64,000 nucleotides of DNA from Arthrobacter globiformis (GCF_030818015.1 NZ_JAUSZX010000001.1:3596001-3660000); one strand, 5' to 3'; counted from the stretch's first letter, positions 1-9,010 are shown. Translations and numbers: made by a program. The notes: a model not told the origin generated them from the letters alone.

Positions 1-1619
1 GCAGTGGCTTTCAGTCCCTGGCAGTCTCCACGGACGAGGCGCTGAACCGCACGCGGGAAGAGGACACACTGATGTCCGGCTCCGCCCGGGACATCGACGT
101 CCGCAATTTCAGCCTGAGCACCGCGCCGGGAACGGTCCGCACCGGCCAGTTCATGCGCTTCGTCAACGCCGGCGTGGTCCACCACCAGCTGCATTTCCAC
201 GGCAACCATCTCTGGACGGTGCGCCGGAACGGTGAGTCGTTCCCCCGTACGCACGGCAGGGTGGACGCCGACGGCCACGTGGTGCTCCAGCAGTGGGAAG
301 ACGTAGTGGAAATGCACCCGCTGGACCGCAAGGACTCCGTGTTGCCCGTGCGGCGCCCGCCTGAGACCGTGGACCAGGTGTGGAACGCCCGGGACAGGGA
401 CTGGGGCTACCCCATGCACTGCCACGCGGAACCGTCGCAGGTGGCGCGCGGCGGCATGTATCCCGGCGGCCTGGTGGGCCACTGGTCCGTTGCCGCCCCC
501 GGCCCGGTGGACGCCACGCCGCGGCCCGAGCTCTTCCGCAGCCAGGTGGACTTCAGCTCGCACCAGCTGCATGAGGGAAGCCCGAAGACCGAGTTCCCAC
601 TGAATCCCGACGTCGCCCATGAATTCAAGTTCTTCAACCGCAAGATGAGGTTCGGCGACGGCGGCGAATTTGAGATGTGGACGTTCCAGACCGAGAACTC
701 CGGCCAGATTTTCCCCGCTCCCCTGGTGCGCCTTACGGAAGGCCAGCTGTTCCACGGCACCATCCATCCCAGCAAGCGGGTCCATACCCTGCACTGGCAC
801 GGGATGGAGCCCGACCCAAGGAACGACGGCGTGGGCCACACCTCCTTCGAGGTAGCCGGTTCATACACGTACCAGTGGCGGCCGGACCGGGGCCAGCCAG
901 GGAACCCGAACGCCGGGGCATCCGGAACGTATTTCTACCACTGCCACGTCAACACCACGCTGCACGTGCAGATGGGCATGTTCGGCCCGCTGGTCATCGA
1001 CCCGCCCGTGCACCCGGACTTCCCCGTCACCAAGGGGGCCCGCAGGGCGTTCATTGATGGACCGGAGTACGACATCGGTACCGAGACCATCTTGGTCCCG
1101 TATTCGGTGGATCCTCGCTGGCACGAGCTCAACCACGCCGCCGGGCTGTCCGGCGACGACGCCGGCCTGGACAAGTTCAACCCCCAGCACTTTTACCTGC
1201 TCGGCGGCGAACTGGCGCAGACGCCCACCGTGGAGGGCCCGATGGAGCTGACCCAAATCCGCGCCCGCGTGCCCAACGGCGGCACGGTCAAGCCCACCCT
1301 GCTGCGCCTGCTGAACGCCAACTACTACCCGGTGAACGCGTACTTTACGGACGCCGCGGGAAAGCGCGTGGCCATGGCCGAGCTGATCGCACATGACGGC
1401 CGCGCGTTCCGCGACACGTCAAACCCCGCGGGGCCGGCCCGGCCGATTTCGGAAACCAGCCCGATGCGTGCGAGTCTCGTCAACTTCGGTGCGGCGGAAC
1501 GGTACGACATGCTGCTGCGGCCGCCGGCGGCCGGCGACTACAAGCTCACCGTGGACCTGCTGGACTGGATCACCGGCAAGGTCCTGCATACCCGGCAGAT
1601 CCCTGTCATTGCACGGTGA
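1..1619 (+). CDS. Multicopper oxidase, 5'-truncated by the window edge
   Basis: The reading frame is open from base 3 to the stop at 1617-1619, so the true start lies outside the window; at least 538 residues are present. Copper-ligand motifs are visible: an HxxHxH-G motif (about bases 183-200), HCH followed by a Met (about 415-460), a second HWHG (about 795-807), and HCH with a downstream His and MGM (about 937-980). A cupredoxin-like C-terminal domain follows. Such enzymes oxidise metals or phenolics at a type 1 copper and reduce oxygen at a trinuclear cluster. The first HCH motif has no His where the second copy has one, so it may not bind type 1 copper. The substrate cannot be told. The missing N-terminus hides any signal peptide. 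A hairpin separates it from the convergent moeB-like gene. Confidence 0.85.
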   Translation, partial: SGFQSLAVSTDEALNRTREEDTLMSGSARDIDVRNFSLSTAPGTVRTGQFMRFVNAGVVHHQLHFHGNHLWTVRRNGESFPRTHGRVDADGHVVLQQWEDVVEMHPLDRKDSVLPVRRPPETVDQVWNARDRDWGYPMHCHAEPSQVARGGMYPGGLVGHWSVAAPGPVDATPRPELFRSQVDFSSHQLHEGSPKTEFPLNPDVAHEFKFFNRKMRFGDGGEFEMWTFQTENSGQIFPAPLVRLTEGQLFHGTIHPSKRVHTLHWHGMEPDPRNDGVGHTSFEVAGSYTYQWRPDRGQPGNPNAGASGTYFYHCHVNTTLHVQMGMFGPLVIDPPVHPDFPVTKGARRAFIDGPEYDIGTETILVPYSVDPRWHELNHAAGLSGDDAGLDKFNPQHFYLLGGELAQTPTVEGPMELTQIRARVPNGGTVKPTLLRLLNANYYPVNAYFTDAAGKRVAMAELIAHDGRAFRDTSNPAGPARPISETSPMRASLVNFGAAERYDMLLRPPAAGDYKLTVDLLDWITGKVLHTRQIPVIAR

Positions 1620-1642
1620 CCAGCCGGCAAAACCGGCGCTGG

Positions 1643-1665
1643 CCCCGGCGGGGACGCCGCCGGGG
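1643..1665. terminator. Hairpin between convergent genes
   Basis: A perfect 9-bp GC-only stem (CCCCGGCGG / CCGCCGGGG) with a 5-base loop lies between the stops of the multicopper oxidase and the moeB-like gene. It has no clear U-tract on either strand, so it is a likely but unproven bidirectional terminator. Confidence 0.55.
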
Positions 1666-2865
1666 TCAGTAGACGGGTTTCTGCGGCTCCACGTCCCGCA
1701 CCCAGGCGAGGATGCCGCCGTCGAGATGGCTGACGCGCTGGTAGCCGGCCTTCCGGGCGGCGGCCAGCACGGCGGCCGACCGTGTCCCGGCCTTGCAGTG
1801 AAACACGATGTCTTTGTCCTGCGGCAGCTCGCCCCAGGCCTCGCCGGAGAGGATGCGCCCCTGCGGGATCAGCACGGAGCCATCGATCCGGACAATGTCG
1901 TGCTCCCCCGCTTCACGCACGTCCACCAGGTCGAAGTCCTTCAGCCCGGCCTGCCGCGAGGCCAGCATCGTGGCCAGCTGCGTGGCCGTCACGGTGTGCT
2001 CGGTGTCGGTTGTCTCCGCCGGGGCGACGCCGCAGAAGGCCTCGTAGTCGGTGAGTTCTGTGATCCGCGGGGCTTCGGGGTCCTTGGACACCCTGATCTC
2101 GCGCCAGCTGCCGCCCAGCGCGTCGTACAGTGCCACCCGGCCCAGCAAGGAACGCCCGACGCCGGTGATCAGCTTGACGGCTTCGGTCACCATGAGCGAT
2201 CCGACCGCCGCGCACAGCATGCCGAACACGCCGCCTTCCCCGCACGACGGCACGGAACCGGCCGGCGGGGCCTCCGGGTAGAGGTCCCGGTACGTGGGCC
2301 CGTGCTGCTCCCAGAACACGCTGACCTGCCCGTCGAAGCGGAAGATCGATCCCCACACGTACGGCTTGCCGAGGATGGCGGCGGCGTCATTGACCAGGTA
2401 GCGCGTGGCGAAATTGTCCGCCCCGTCCAGGATGAGGTCGTAGCCGGCGAACAGTTCCAGGGCGTTGGAGGCATCGAGCCTGACGTTGTGCAGGCGGACG
2501 TCCACCAGCGGGTTCAGTTCCGCGATGGCGTCCCGGGCGGATTCGATCTTGGGACGGCCAACGTCCCGCACACCATGGATGATCTGCCGCTGCAGGTTGC
2601 TCAGGTCCACGGCGTCGTCGTCGATGATCCCGATGGTTCCGACGCCGGCAGCGGCGAGGTACAGCAGGGCCGGCGACCCCAGGCCGCCCGCCCCGATCAC
2701 CAGCACGCGCGCGTTCTTCAGCCGCCTTTGGCCCAGGGCGCCGATTTCGGGAATGATGAGGTGCCGGGAATACCGCTCCACCTCTTCGGTGGAAAGCCCG
2801 GGCGCGGGATCGACGAGGGGGCCCGGGAGCGTGCGGACTGTATTTGCGGTGGACGGAGAAGCCAT
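1666..2865 (-). CDS. moeB: MoeB/ThiF-type sulfur-carrier adenylyltransferase with rhodanese domain
   Basis: 399 residues. The N-terminal E1-like ThiF/MoeB domain has the nucleotide-binding GAGGLGSP at about residues 58-65 and a DDD-x-VDLSNLQRQ segment. The C-terminal rhodanese domain (about 290-395) carries an active-site Cys in HCKAGTRS (about residue 357). The family adenylates the C-terminal Gly-Gly of small sulfur carriers (MoaD or ThiS), and the rhodanese domain passes on sulfur. The zinc CxxC pairs of E. coli MoeB are not obvious; a single Cys occurs in PSCGEGG. No other thiF-like gene lies near thiOSG (5.0-7.4 kb), so this protein could serve ThiS as well as MoaD; that is inference. 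A box TACATT ends 6 bases before the ATG. The TetR gene is divergent. Confidence 0.9.
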   Translation of the reverse strand: MASPSTANTVRTLPGPLVDPAPGLSTEEVERYSRHLIIPEIGALGQRRLKNARVLVIGAGGLGSPALLYLAAAGVGTIGIIDDDAVDLSNLQRQIIHGVRDVGRPKIESARDAIAELNPLVDVRLHNVRLDASNALELFAGYDLILDGADNFATRYLVNDAAAILGKPYVWGSIFRFDGQVSVFWEQHGPTYRDLYPEAPPAGSVPSCGEGGVFGMLCAAVGSLMVTEAVKLITGVGRSLLGRVALYDALGGSWREIRVSKDPEAPRITELTDYEAFCGVAPAETTDTEHTVTATQLATMLASRQAGLKDFDLVDVREAGEHDIVRIDGSVLIPQGRILSGEAWGELPQDKDIVFHCKAGTRSAAVLAAARKAGYQRVSHLDGGILAWVRDVEPQKPVY

Positions 2866-2901
2866 ACTTCAATGTATGCCTGAAGATACCGCGCGGTCAT
2901 A

Positions 2902-2915
2902 TTACCCCCGGGTAA
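2902..2915. promoter_or_regulatory. Candidate operator TTACCC-CC-GGGTAA
   Basis: A perfect 6+6 inverted repeat with a 2-base spacer sits in the divergent region between the moeB-like gene and the TetR gene. It overlaps a good -10-like TAATAT on the minus strand. The position suits autoregulation by the adjacent TetR protein. Seen directly: the palindrome. Inferred: the protein that binds it. Confidence 0.4.
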
Positions 2916-2949
2916 AGTGAAGTTAACTGCAAAGGAAAGAAGGCCAACA

Positions 2950-3618
2950 GTGGTTCATCATGCACCGGTTGATCGAACTCAGGCCGCGCAATCCAATGCC
3001 GGCCCGGCCCGCGCCGCCGGGCAGCGCTCCGCCAGGCTGCCGCGCGACGAGCGCCGGGCCCAGCTGCTGGCCGCAGCCCAGGAGGTTTTTGTTGCCAACG
3101 GCTACCACGGAGCCGCCATGGACGAGATCGCGGAAACGGCCCACGTCAGCAAGCCTGTGCTCTACCAGCACTTCCCGTCGAAGCGGGAGCTGTACCTTGC
3201 CCTGCTGGACAGCCACCTCGAGGCACTGACCGAGCTCATGCTGGGCGCCCTGAACTCGACCACGGACAACAAGGAACGTGTGCAGGCCGTCATGCGCGCC
3301 TACTACCGCTTCATTGACAGCGACGACCAGGCGCACCGGTTGGTTTTTGAGTCCGACCTGATCAACGACGCCGACGTCAGCTCGCGCCTGGAGACGTTCA
3401 ACAAGACGTTCGCCAACGCCATTGCGCAGGTCATTGCGGAGGACACCAAGCTGCCCCTGCTGGAGGCGCAGCTGCTGGGGCGCGGACTTGCGGGCATGGC
3501 CCAGGTCAGTGCACGGTACTGGCTCGAAACGGACGGGAACCTCGACCTGGATGTGGCCAGCGACCTGATTTACCGTTTAGCTTGGCGCGGAATCTCCCGC
3601 TTCCCCAAAGAGACCTAG
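2950..3618 (+). CDS. TetR family transcriptional regulator
   Basis: 222 residues from the GTG at 2950. That start is preceded by a strong ribosome-binding site (GGAAAGAAGG, 2934-2943), so the upstream GTG at 2917 is less likely. The N-terminal helix-turn-helix includes AAQEVFVANGYHGAAMDEIA and a recognition-helix region ending SKPVLYQHFPSKRELY, typical of TetR. The C-terminal ligand-binding half is alpha-helical and acidic and gives no clue to the ligand. It is divergent from the moeB-like gene across a palindrome, and is followed 56 bases later by the DUF3107 gene. The TetR-DUF3107 neighbourhood is common in Actinobacteria from general knowledge. Its regulon is unknown. Confidence 0.9.
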   Translation: MVHHAPVDRTQAAQSNAGPARAAGQRSARLPRDERRAQLLAAAQEVFVANGYHGAAMDEIAETAHVSKPVLYQHFPSKRELYLALLDSHLEALTELMLGALNSTTDNKERVQAVMRAYYRFIDSDDQAHRLVFESDLINDADVSSRLETFNKTFANAIAQVIAEDTKLPLLEAQLLGRGLAGMAQVSARYWLETDGNLDLDVASDLIYRLAWRGISRFPKET

Positions 3619-3674
3619 ACTACAACTGAAACTACCTTTGAAATTTCAACCTTGACTGGCTGGGAGGCCTTGCT

Positions 3675-3899
3675 GTGGAAGTAAAGATCGGCATTCAGAA
3701 CGTCGGCCGTGAAATTGTGCTGGAATCGGCTCAGGATGCTGACGCTGTGGCCAAAGTCGTGGCCGAGGCCATCGCCAAGGGCAGCGAGCTGCGTCTGAAC
3801 GACGAGAAGGGCCGTCAAATCATCATCCCGGCCAACGTCCTTGGCTACGTCGAAATCGGCGCAGAGGAAGTGCGCCGGGTCGGCTTCGGCGCACTGTAG
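3675..3899 (+). CDS. DUF3107 family protein
   Basis: 74 residues from a GTG start preceded by GGGAGG seven bases upstream. The protein begins MEVKIGIQNVGREIVLES and ends RRVGFGAL, which is recognisably the DUF3107 family, a small conserved actinobacterial protein with no established function. It is predicted to be cytoplasmic and has no cysteine. It sits just after the TetR gene and 8 bases before a small membrane protein gene, so the three may be co-transcribed. Confidence 0.85.
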   Translation: MEVKIGIQNVGREIVLESAQDADAVAKVVAEAIAKGSELRLNDEKGRQIIIPANVLGYVEIGAEEVRRVGFGAL

Positions 3900-3907
3900 G
3901 CCGAGCC

Positions 3908-4210
3908 GTGCTGTCCCTCGCGATCGTGCTCCTGGTGACTGTTGCTGCCGGCTTCATCGTCTGGGCCAACGACCGGCGCCACACCAAGTACGGCATCCTC
4001 CTGCCGGCCGGCACCGGCGCGGTGGTAGGCATGCTGGCGTGGATCATCTGCATCTGGGCGGGGCTGGGCTACCAGCCGGGCCTGACGTGGCTGCCGTGGG
4101 TCCTTCCCATGGTGGCCGGGACGGCCGCCGCCCTGGCAGTGGCGGTCTACCTGGGCCGGCACCGCGCCAAGCAGGACACCAAGCGGCTGACGGCAGCGCT
4201 GAAGATCTGA
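3908..4210 (+). CDS. Small integral membrane protein
   Basis: 100 residues from GTG 3908, eight bases after the DUF3107 stop. Three hydrophobic segments are visible (about 2-20, 29-53 and 62-83), separated by short charged loops (WANDRRHTKYG) and followed by a basic tail (GRHRAKQDTKRL). No family is recognised; similar small hypothetical membrane proteins follow DUF3107 genes in Arthrobacter relatives. It is probably co-transcribed with the upstream gene. The function is unknown. Confidence 0.7.
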   Translation: MLSLAIVLLVTVAAGFIVWANDRRHTKYGILLPAGTGAVVGMLAWIICIWAGLGYQPGLTWLPWVLPMVAGTAAALAVAVYLGRHRAKQDTKRLTAALKI

Positions 4211-4231
4211 CCACCCCGGGATCTTCAATGC

Positions 4232-4279
4232 CAGGATCCGGCAGCGTCGGGACCCGCAACGTCAGGATCCGGCAACGTC
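4232..4279. repeat. Imperfect direct repeat spanning a stop codon
   Basis: The 17-base word CAGGATCCGGCAGCGTC at 4232-4248 recurs with one change (CAGGATCCGGCAACGTC) at 4263-4279. The second copy contains the last codons and the TGA of the minus-strand pterin dehydratase-VOC gene; the first lies just beyond that stop. Confidence 0.7.
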
Positions 4280-4936
4280 CGGCCCGTGGCCTTCCTCGGT
4301 GCACAGGCAGAGCCGGTTCCCCTGGGCATCAGTGACCACCACCCAATTGGGTGCGTGGTCACTGTTCATTAAGGCCCCGGTGGCCGCCGTCTTCTCCAGG
4401 ATGGGTGCCGACTCGGCCTTCGAGCGGTGGACGTCCAGGTGCAGGTGGTTCTCGTTCGGGGTTGGGGTCTCCTGGAACCACACGCCCGGACCGCGGCCGT
4501 ACGGGTCCACGAGGTCCCCGAACCGGCCCTTCCGGTAACCGAGCGCGACGCGCCAGACCTCGGAAATAGCCGCCGCGTCAGCCGTGTCAATGCCGATGTC
4601 CACCGACCGGTACAGGCCGGGCTGGGCCTCTGCGCCTGCCGCCTCCGCAGCCGCGCTGACCGCGGCCGCGGCGCCGGTGTCCCGCGTGGTCACCTCGCCC
4701 CCGACGTCGTGGGAACTGAACCGGATGAACACCCGGTTATAGCGCCAGTCCAGGTCCGGATGGTGGTCCGTGTCCTCTGCCACACGCCCGACGGCGGCGA
4801 TCAGCTCCAGCGCGGCCGCCGCCGTCGGCGTCTTATAGACGGTGACCAGGCCGCCCAGCCTGTAGCGCCAGTCGGGAAGCCCGGCGAGCGCTTCGTCGAT
4901 CTGGGGTCGGGTGAGAATGTCGTCCCTGGCGGCCAC
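4262..4936 (-). CDS. Pterin-4a-carbinolamine dehydratase-like / VOC (glyoxalase) fusion
   Basis: 224 residues. Residues 1 to about 95 resemble pterin-4-alpha-carbinolamine dehydratase (PCD/DCoH): they start with LTRPQIDEALAGLPDW, carry the active-site-like DHHPDLDW and end RFSSHDVGGEVTTRD. Residues about 105-224 form a vicinal-oxygen-chelate domain, with GIDTADAAAISEVWRVALGY and WFQETPTPNENHLHLDV. PCD recycles 4a-hydroxytetrahydrobiopterin after aromatic amino-acid hydroxylation; VOC domains bind metals and act in varied chemistry. No pterin-dependent hydroxylase gene is in the window, so the substrate is open. Stand-alone PCD is roughly 100 residues, so the fusion is notable. The next gene on the same strand downstream lies outside its transcription unit; thiG upstream ends at 5000. 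Confidence 0.8.
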   Translation of the reverse strand: MAARDDILTRPQIDEALAGLPDWRYRLGGLVTVYKTPTAAAALELIAAVGRVAEDTDHHPDLDWRYNRVFIRFSSHDVGGEVTTRDTGAAAAVSAAAEAAGAEAQPGLYRSVDIGIDTADAAAISEVWRVALGYRKGRFGDLVDPYGRGPGVWFQETPTPNENHLHLDVHRSKAESAPILEKTAATGALMNSDHAPNWVVVTDAQGNRLCLCTEEGHGPDVAGS

Positions 4937-4999
4937 GGTGCACTCCTAAGCAGGACCTGTTGAGCCTGCCGCGCGCCGGGCCGGCAGAGGCGGCCGGAC

Positions 5000-6036
<1,037 letters not shown>

Positions 6037-6129
6037 GCTGGTTCCTTGTTCGGGTCAAATGTGACGCGGGTCATGTGACAGTGCGCGCTGCGGGGCGGTC
6101 ATCGCCTGCGGTGATGAGCTGGGGCGTGA

Positions 6130-7389
6130 TCAGCCCGGGGCAGGGCTGAGTGCAACGGCCGCTCCCACCGGGTCCGGGAGCCCGGGGGAAAACCGGCCCG
6201 GCCGGAACGCGGCCCAGCGCGGGTCCGTGATGCCGTCCATGAGCTGGCGGCAGATCACTGCGGCCGCCGGGGTCAGCAGGACGCCGTGGCGGAAGAAGCC
6301 GGTGGCGATGATGAGGCCGGCCACGTCCGTCCGGGGCCCCTCCCCACGGGCCGGCACCCGGCCGAGCAGCGGCGCGTTGTCCGGTGTGCCCGGCCGCGCC
6401 CGCGCCGTGGCTTCAAGGAGCTCAAGCTCGGCGACTGCCGGCAGCAGGACCTGTGCGTCGCGCAGCAGCTGGTAGACGCCGCCGGCGCTGGTGCCCGGTA
6501 CGCCGTCCTCGCGCTGGGTGGCGCCGATCACCACCGTCCCGTCCCGGCGGGGCACGATGTAGACCGGAACGCCGCGCACCATGCCGCGGACTGTTGCGGT
6601 GAGCAGGGGCTGCAGGTGTGCAGGGACCCTGAGCCTGAGGATGTCTCCGTAGACCGGGCGCAGCGGCAGCTGCAGGCCTTCCGGGAGGTTCTGCAGCTGG
6701 GCCGCGGCCAGGCCGTTGGCCACCACCGTCTCGGCCGCCCTGACGGACCCGCCCCGGGCCAGCCGGACCCCGCAGACCCGCCCGCCGTCCCAGAGCAGGC
6801 CGGCGGCGTGCTCACGCACGGCGTATCCCTTTGCTGCGGCAATCTCCTGGCCACGGCTGGCCAGGCCGGCAGCAATCGCCCGGACGAGTCTTCGCGGATC
6901 CACCTGGTGGTCCGCGGGGATGTCCAGGGCGCAGGAGATCGCGGGGCTGAGCAGCGGCTCCCGGGAACGTGCCTCGCGGATGGTCAGCGGTTCAACCTCC
7001 AGGCCGTGGGTCCGCTGCACCTCCCGCAGGTCCATCAGGGCACGGCGGTCGGCGGGATCGGCACCCACTGCAAGGGTCGGCGTCGTCAGGTACCCGGCGT
7101 CCTCGCCAGCGGTGAGGGTGGCGGCAAACTCCGGCCATCCGGCGGAGGACTCCAGCATCAGTTCCAGGAGCCCTTCCTCCTGGTAATGCAATTCGCTGAC
7201 CGGAGCGAGCATGCCGGCCGCAGCCCAGCTTGCGCCGCTGCCGGGGGCCTCATCTATCAGCACCACCGAGCGGCCGGAGCGCCGTGCCTCCCAAGCGATG
7301 CCGTGGCCCACCACGCCGCCGCCGATGACGGCCACATCTGCCTCAAGACTTGCGGCGGCACATTCTTCGCCGCTTGTTCCAGGGTTCAC
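6130..7389 (-). CDS. thiO: Glycine oxidase ThiO
   Basis: 419 residues from GTG 7389, with a GGAAGG ribosome-binding site 7 bases upstream that lies inside the riboswitch. This FAD-dependent oxidoreductase has the dinucleotide-binding motif VIGGGVVGHGIAWEARRSG near residue 22 and the DAO-type GASWAAAGMLAPVSE. The C-terminal FAD contact resembles IIATGFFRHGVLLTPAAA. ThiO oxidises glycine to the imine used by ThiG, the aerobic route as opposed to ThiH. It is the first gene of the thiO-thiS-thiG unit. The nearest relatives could include D-amino acid oxidases, but the thi context settles the call. Confidence 0.92.
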   Translation of the reverse strand: MNPGTSGEECAAASLEADVAVIGGGVVGHGIAWEARRSGRSVVLIDEAPGSGASWAAAGMLAPVSELHYQEEGLLELMLESSAGWPEFAATLTAGEDAGYLTTPTLAVGADPADRRALMDLREVQRTHGLEVEPLTIREARSREPLLSPAISCALDIPADHQVDPRRLVRAIAAGLASRGQEIAAAKGYAVREHAAGLLWDGGRVCGVRLARGGSVRAAETVVANGLAAAQLQNLPEGLQLPLRPVYGDILRLRVPAHLQPLLTATVRGMVRGVPVYIVPRRDGTVVIGATQREDGVPGTSAGGVYQLLRDAQVLLPAVAELELLEATARARPGTPDNAPLLGRVPARGEGPRTDVAGLIIATGFFRHGVLLTPAAAVICRQLMDGITDPRWAAFRPGRFSPGLPDPVGAAVALSPAPG

Positions 7390-7396
7390 GCAAAAT

Positions 7397-7495
7397 CCTT
7401 CCCTACGCCGGTACTAACCGGATCAGGTCAAGCGGTCGGCTCTGACGCCCTCTCAGCCCTGCGCCTTTTATGACAGCAGTAACGGGCTCCCGCGG
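7397..7495 (-). ncRNA. TPP riboswitch upstream of thiO
   Basis: On the minus strand the conserved thi-box elements appear in order: GGGAGCCC (7483-7490), CTGAGAGGG (7448-7456), ACCTGATC-CGG-TTAGTACCGG and CGTAGGGAAGG (7397-7430). They match the pyrophosphate- and pyrimidine-sensing parts of the THI element. The 3' end GGGAAGG doubles as the thiO ribosome-binding site, so ligand binding should block translation initiation directly. The boundaries are approximate; the 5' side of P1 was not resolved. Confidence 0.93.
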
Positions 7496-7521
7496 TACCT
7501 GCCCAGTTTAGAGGAACTAAG

Positions 7522-8232
7522 GTGGTTGCCATGACCCAGCACTCTGCCCACACCGCCGCCCGCCTGTACCTCTGCACCGACGCCCGCAAGGACCGCGGGG
7601 ACTTTGCAGACTTCGTGGACGCGGCGTTTGCCGGCGGCGTGGACATCATCCAGCTGCGGGACAAGAACATCGAGGCGGCCGAGGAACTCGAGCTGCTGGA
7701 AATCGTCCACGCCGCCGCCCGCAGGCACGGCCGGCTCTGGGCCGTGAACGACCGCGCCGATATCGCGTCCATCACTGGCGCACCGGTGTTCCACATCGGC
7801 CAGAAGGACTTGCCCCTCCGCGCCGCCCGGAAGCTGCTGCACGATTCCACCGTGATCGGACTGTCCACCCACAGCACGGATCAGGTGGATGCCGCCATCG
7901 ACGCCGCGCATGGGCGCAGCGGCCTGGACTATTTCTGTGTGGGTCCGCTGTGGGCCACGCCCACCAAACCCGGGCGCGCCGCCGTCGGGCTCGACCTGGT
8001 GCGCTATGCGGCGGAGGCTGTCCGCACTGCGAACGAGGAACGGGTCGGCGGCCTGCTGCTGCCCTGGTTCGCGATCGGCGGGATCGACCGCACCAATGTC
8101 GAGCAGGTCCTGGCGGCCGGAGCAAGCCGGATCGTCGTCGTGCGGGCGATCACCGAGGCACCTGACCCGGCGGCCGCCGCGGCGGAACTGCTCGACGCCC
8201 TCAACGCAACGTCCCCGGCGGTGGTCTCCTAG
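7522..8232 (+). CDS. thiE: Thiamine phosphate synthase ThiE
   Basis: 236 residues from GTG 7522 (GAGG seven bases upstream); ATG 7531 is an equally possible start with AAGG ahead. It joins hydroxymethylpyrimidine diphosphate to thiazole phosphate, giving thiamine phosphate. TIM-barrel hallmarks are visible: [50 protein letters not shown] and [11 protein letters not shown]. It is divergent from thiO. The TPP riboswitch is on the opposite strand, so it cannot regulate thiE; the thiE promoter must overlap the riboswitch DNA, because fewer than 30 bases separate them. Confidence 0.94.
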   Translation: MVAMTQHSAHTAARLYLCTDARKDRGDFADFVDAAFAGGVDIIQLRDKNIEAAEELELLEIVHAAARRHGRLWAVNDRADIASITGAPVFHIGQKDLPLRAARKLLHDSTVIGLSTHSTDQVDAAIDAAHGRSGLDYFCVGPLWATPTKPGRAAVGLDLVRYAAEAVRTANEERVGGLLLPWFAIGGIDRTNVEQVLAAGASRIVVVRAITEAPDPAAAAAELLDALNATSPAVVS

Positions 8233-8282
8233 ACGGAACGGCCCAGACGGGGGATCCGGGCCGGGCGGGAGGACCCGGAAAG

Positions 8283-8969
8283 CTACCCGCTCAGGCCCAG
8301 CTGGACCATCCGCCGGGAGTGGTTTTCCGCGACTTCGGCGGTGATGCCCCGCACCAGCTCGCGCGCGGTGGCGTCCGTGGCGCCGGGCTCCGCCTCGACG
8401 AACAGCTCGCCAAGAAACGCGTGTTCGTGGCCCACCCGCTGGGCCTGCATGATCGCCTCGCCCAAGAGCCGGCGGCCCCAGAGCGCGAGCCTGGACGCGA
8501 GCCGGGGGTCGTCCGCCAGCGCTCCCCTGAGCCGCTCCCGGAGAACGCCCGTAGCCTCTTCCGACGACTGGATCTGCTGGATGACGTCACGCGTTCCGGG
8601 ATCCACGAACCGGGCCACCGCCCGGTAGAAATCGGCGGAAACCGTGTCCACCACATAGGCCTTCATCAGGGATTCGTACCAGTCTGCCGGACGGGTCCGT
8701 TCGTGGAAGTGGTCCACGGCCGACTGGAACGGCAGCATCGCATTTTCGACGTCGACGCCCATCTCCGCCAGCTTGGCGCTCACGTGTTCGTAGTGCTGGA
8801 ATTCAATGACCGCGATCCTGCCGATCACGGCCCGGTCATGCAGTGTGGGTGAGTAACGGGCGTCAGAGGAAAGCCGTTCGAACGCGGACAGTTCGCCGTA
8901 CGCCATCACGCCGAACAGGTCTGCGACGAAGCGGTCGTAGCGAGCGGTGCCAGCCGAGGATGTGCCCAT
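8283..8969 (-). CDS. Ferritin-like diiron-fold protein (MiaE-like)
   Basis: 228 residues. It is a four-helix-type protein with Glu/His residues suggestive of a ferritin-like diiron site: MAYGELSAFERL, IEFQHYEHVSAKL (ExxH), EEATGVLRERL and GHEHAFLGE. Actinobacterial proteins of this type are annotated as ferritin-like fold or tRNA-(ms2io6A)-hydroxylase-like. Neither iron storage nor tRNA hydroxylation can be shown from sequence. It converges with thiE and is divergent from the RNB ribonuclease gene. The -10-like TAGTCT lies exactly 7 bases upstream of the ATG, and no Shine-Dalgarno is seen, so the mRNA is probably leaderless. Confidence 0.75.
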   Translation of the reverse strand: MGTSSAGTARYDRFVADLFGVMAYGELSAFERLSSDARYSPTLHDRAVIGRIAVIEFQHYEHVSAKLAEMGVDVENAMLPFQSAVDHFHERTRPADWYESLMKAYVVDTVSADFYRAVARFVDPGTRDVIQQIQSSEEATGVLRERLRGALADDPRLASRLALWGRRLLGEAIMQAQRVGHEHAFLGELFVEAEPGATDATARELVRGITAEVAENHSRRMVQLGLSG

Positions 8970-8975
8970 AATCCA

Positions 8976-9003
8976 AGACTAACGGCGCAATTCCGGCTAA
9001 CCT
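8976..9003. promoter_or_regulatory. Back-to-back promoters for two leaderless genes
   Basis: Only 41 bases separate the divergent start codons at 8969 (minus) and 9011 (plus). TAGTCT on the minus strand (8976-8981) ends 7 bases from its ATG, and TAACCT on the plus strand (8998-9003) ends 8 bases from its GTG. No ribosome-binding sites are present. The -35 region of each would overlap the other promoter. Confidence 0.5.
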
Positions 9004-9010
9004 GATTTTC

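Noticed and set aside
6059..6074. TGTGACGCGGGTCATG as a third CRP-like site
   Set aside because: The right half fits poorly and it lies between co-transcribed thiO and thiS, not upstream of a promoter.
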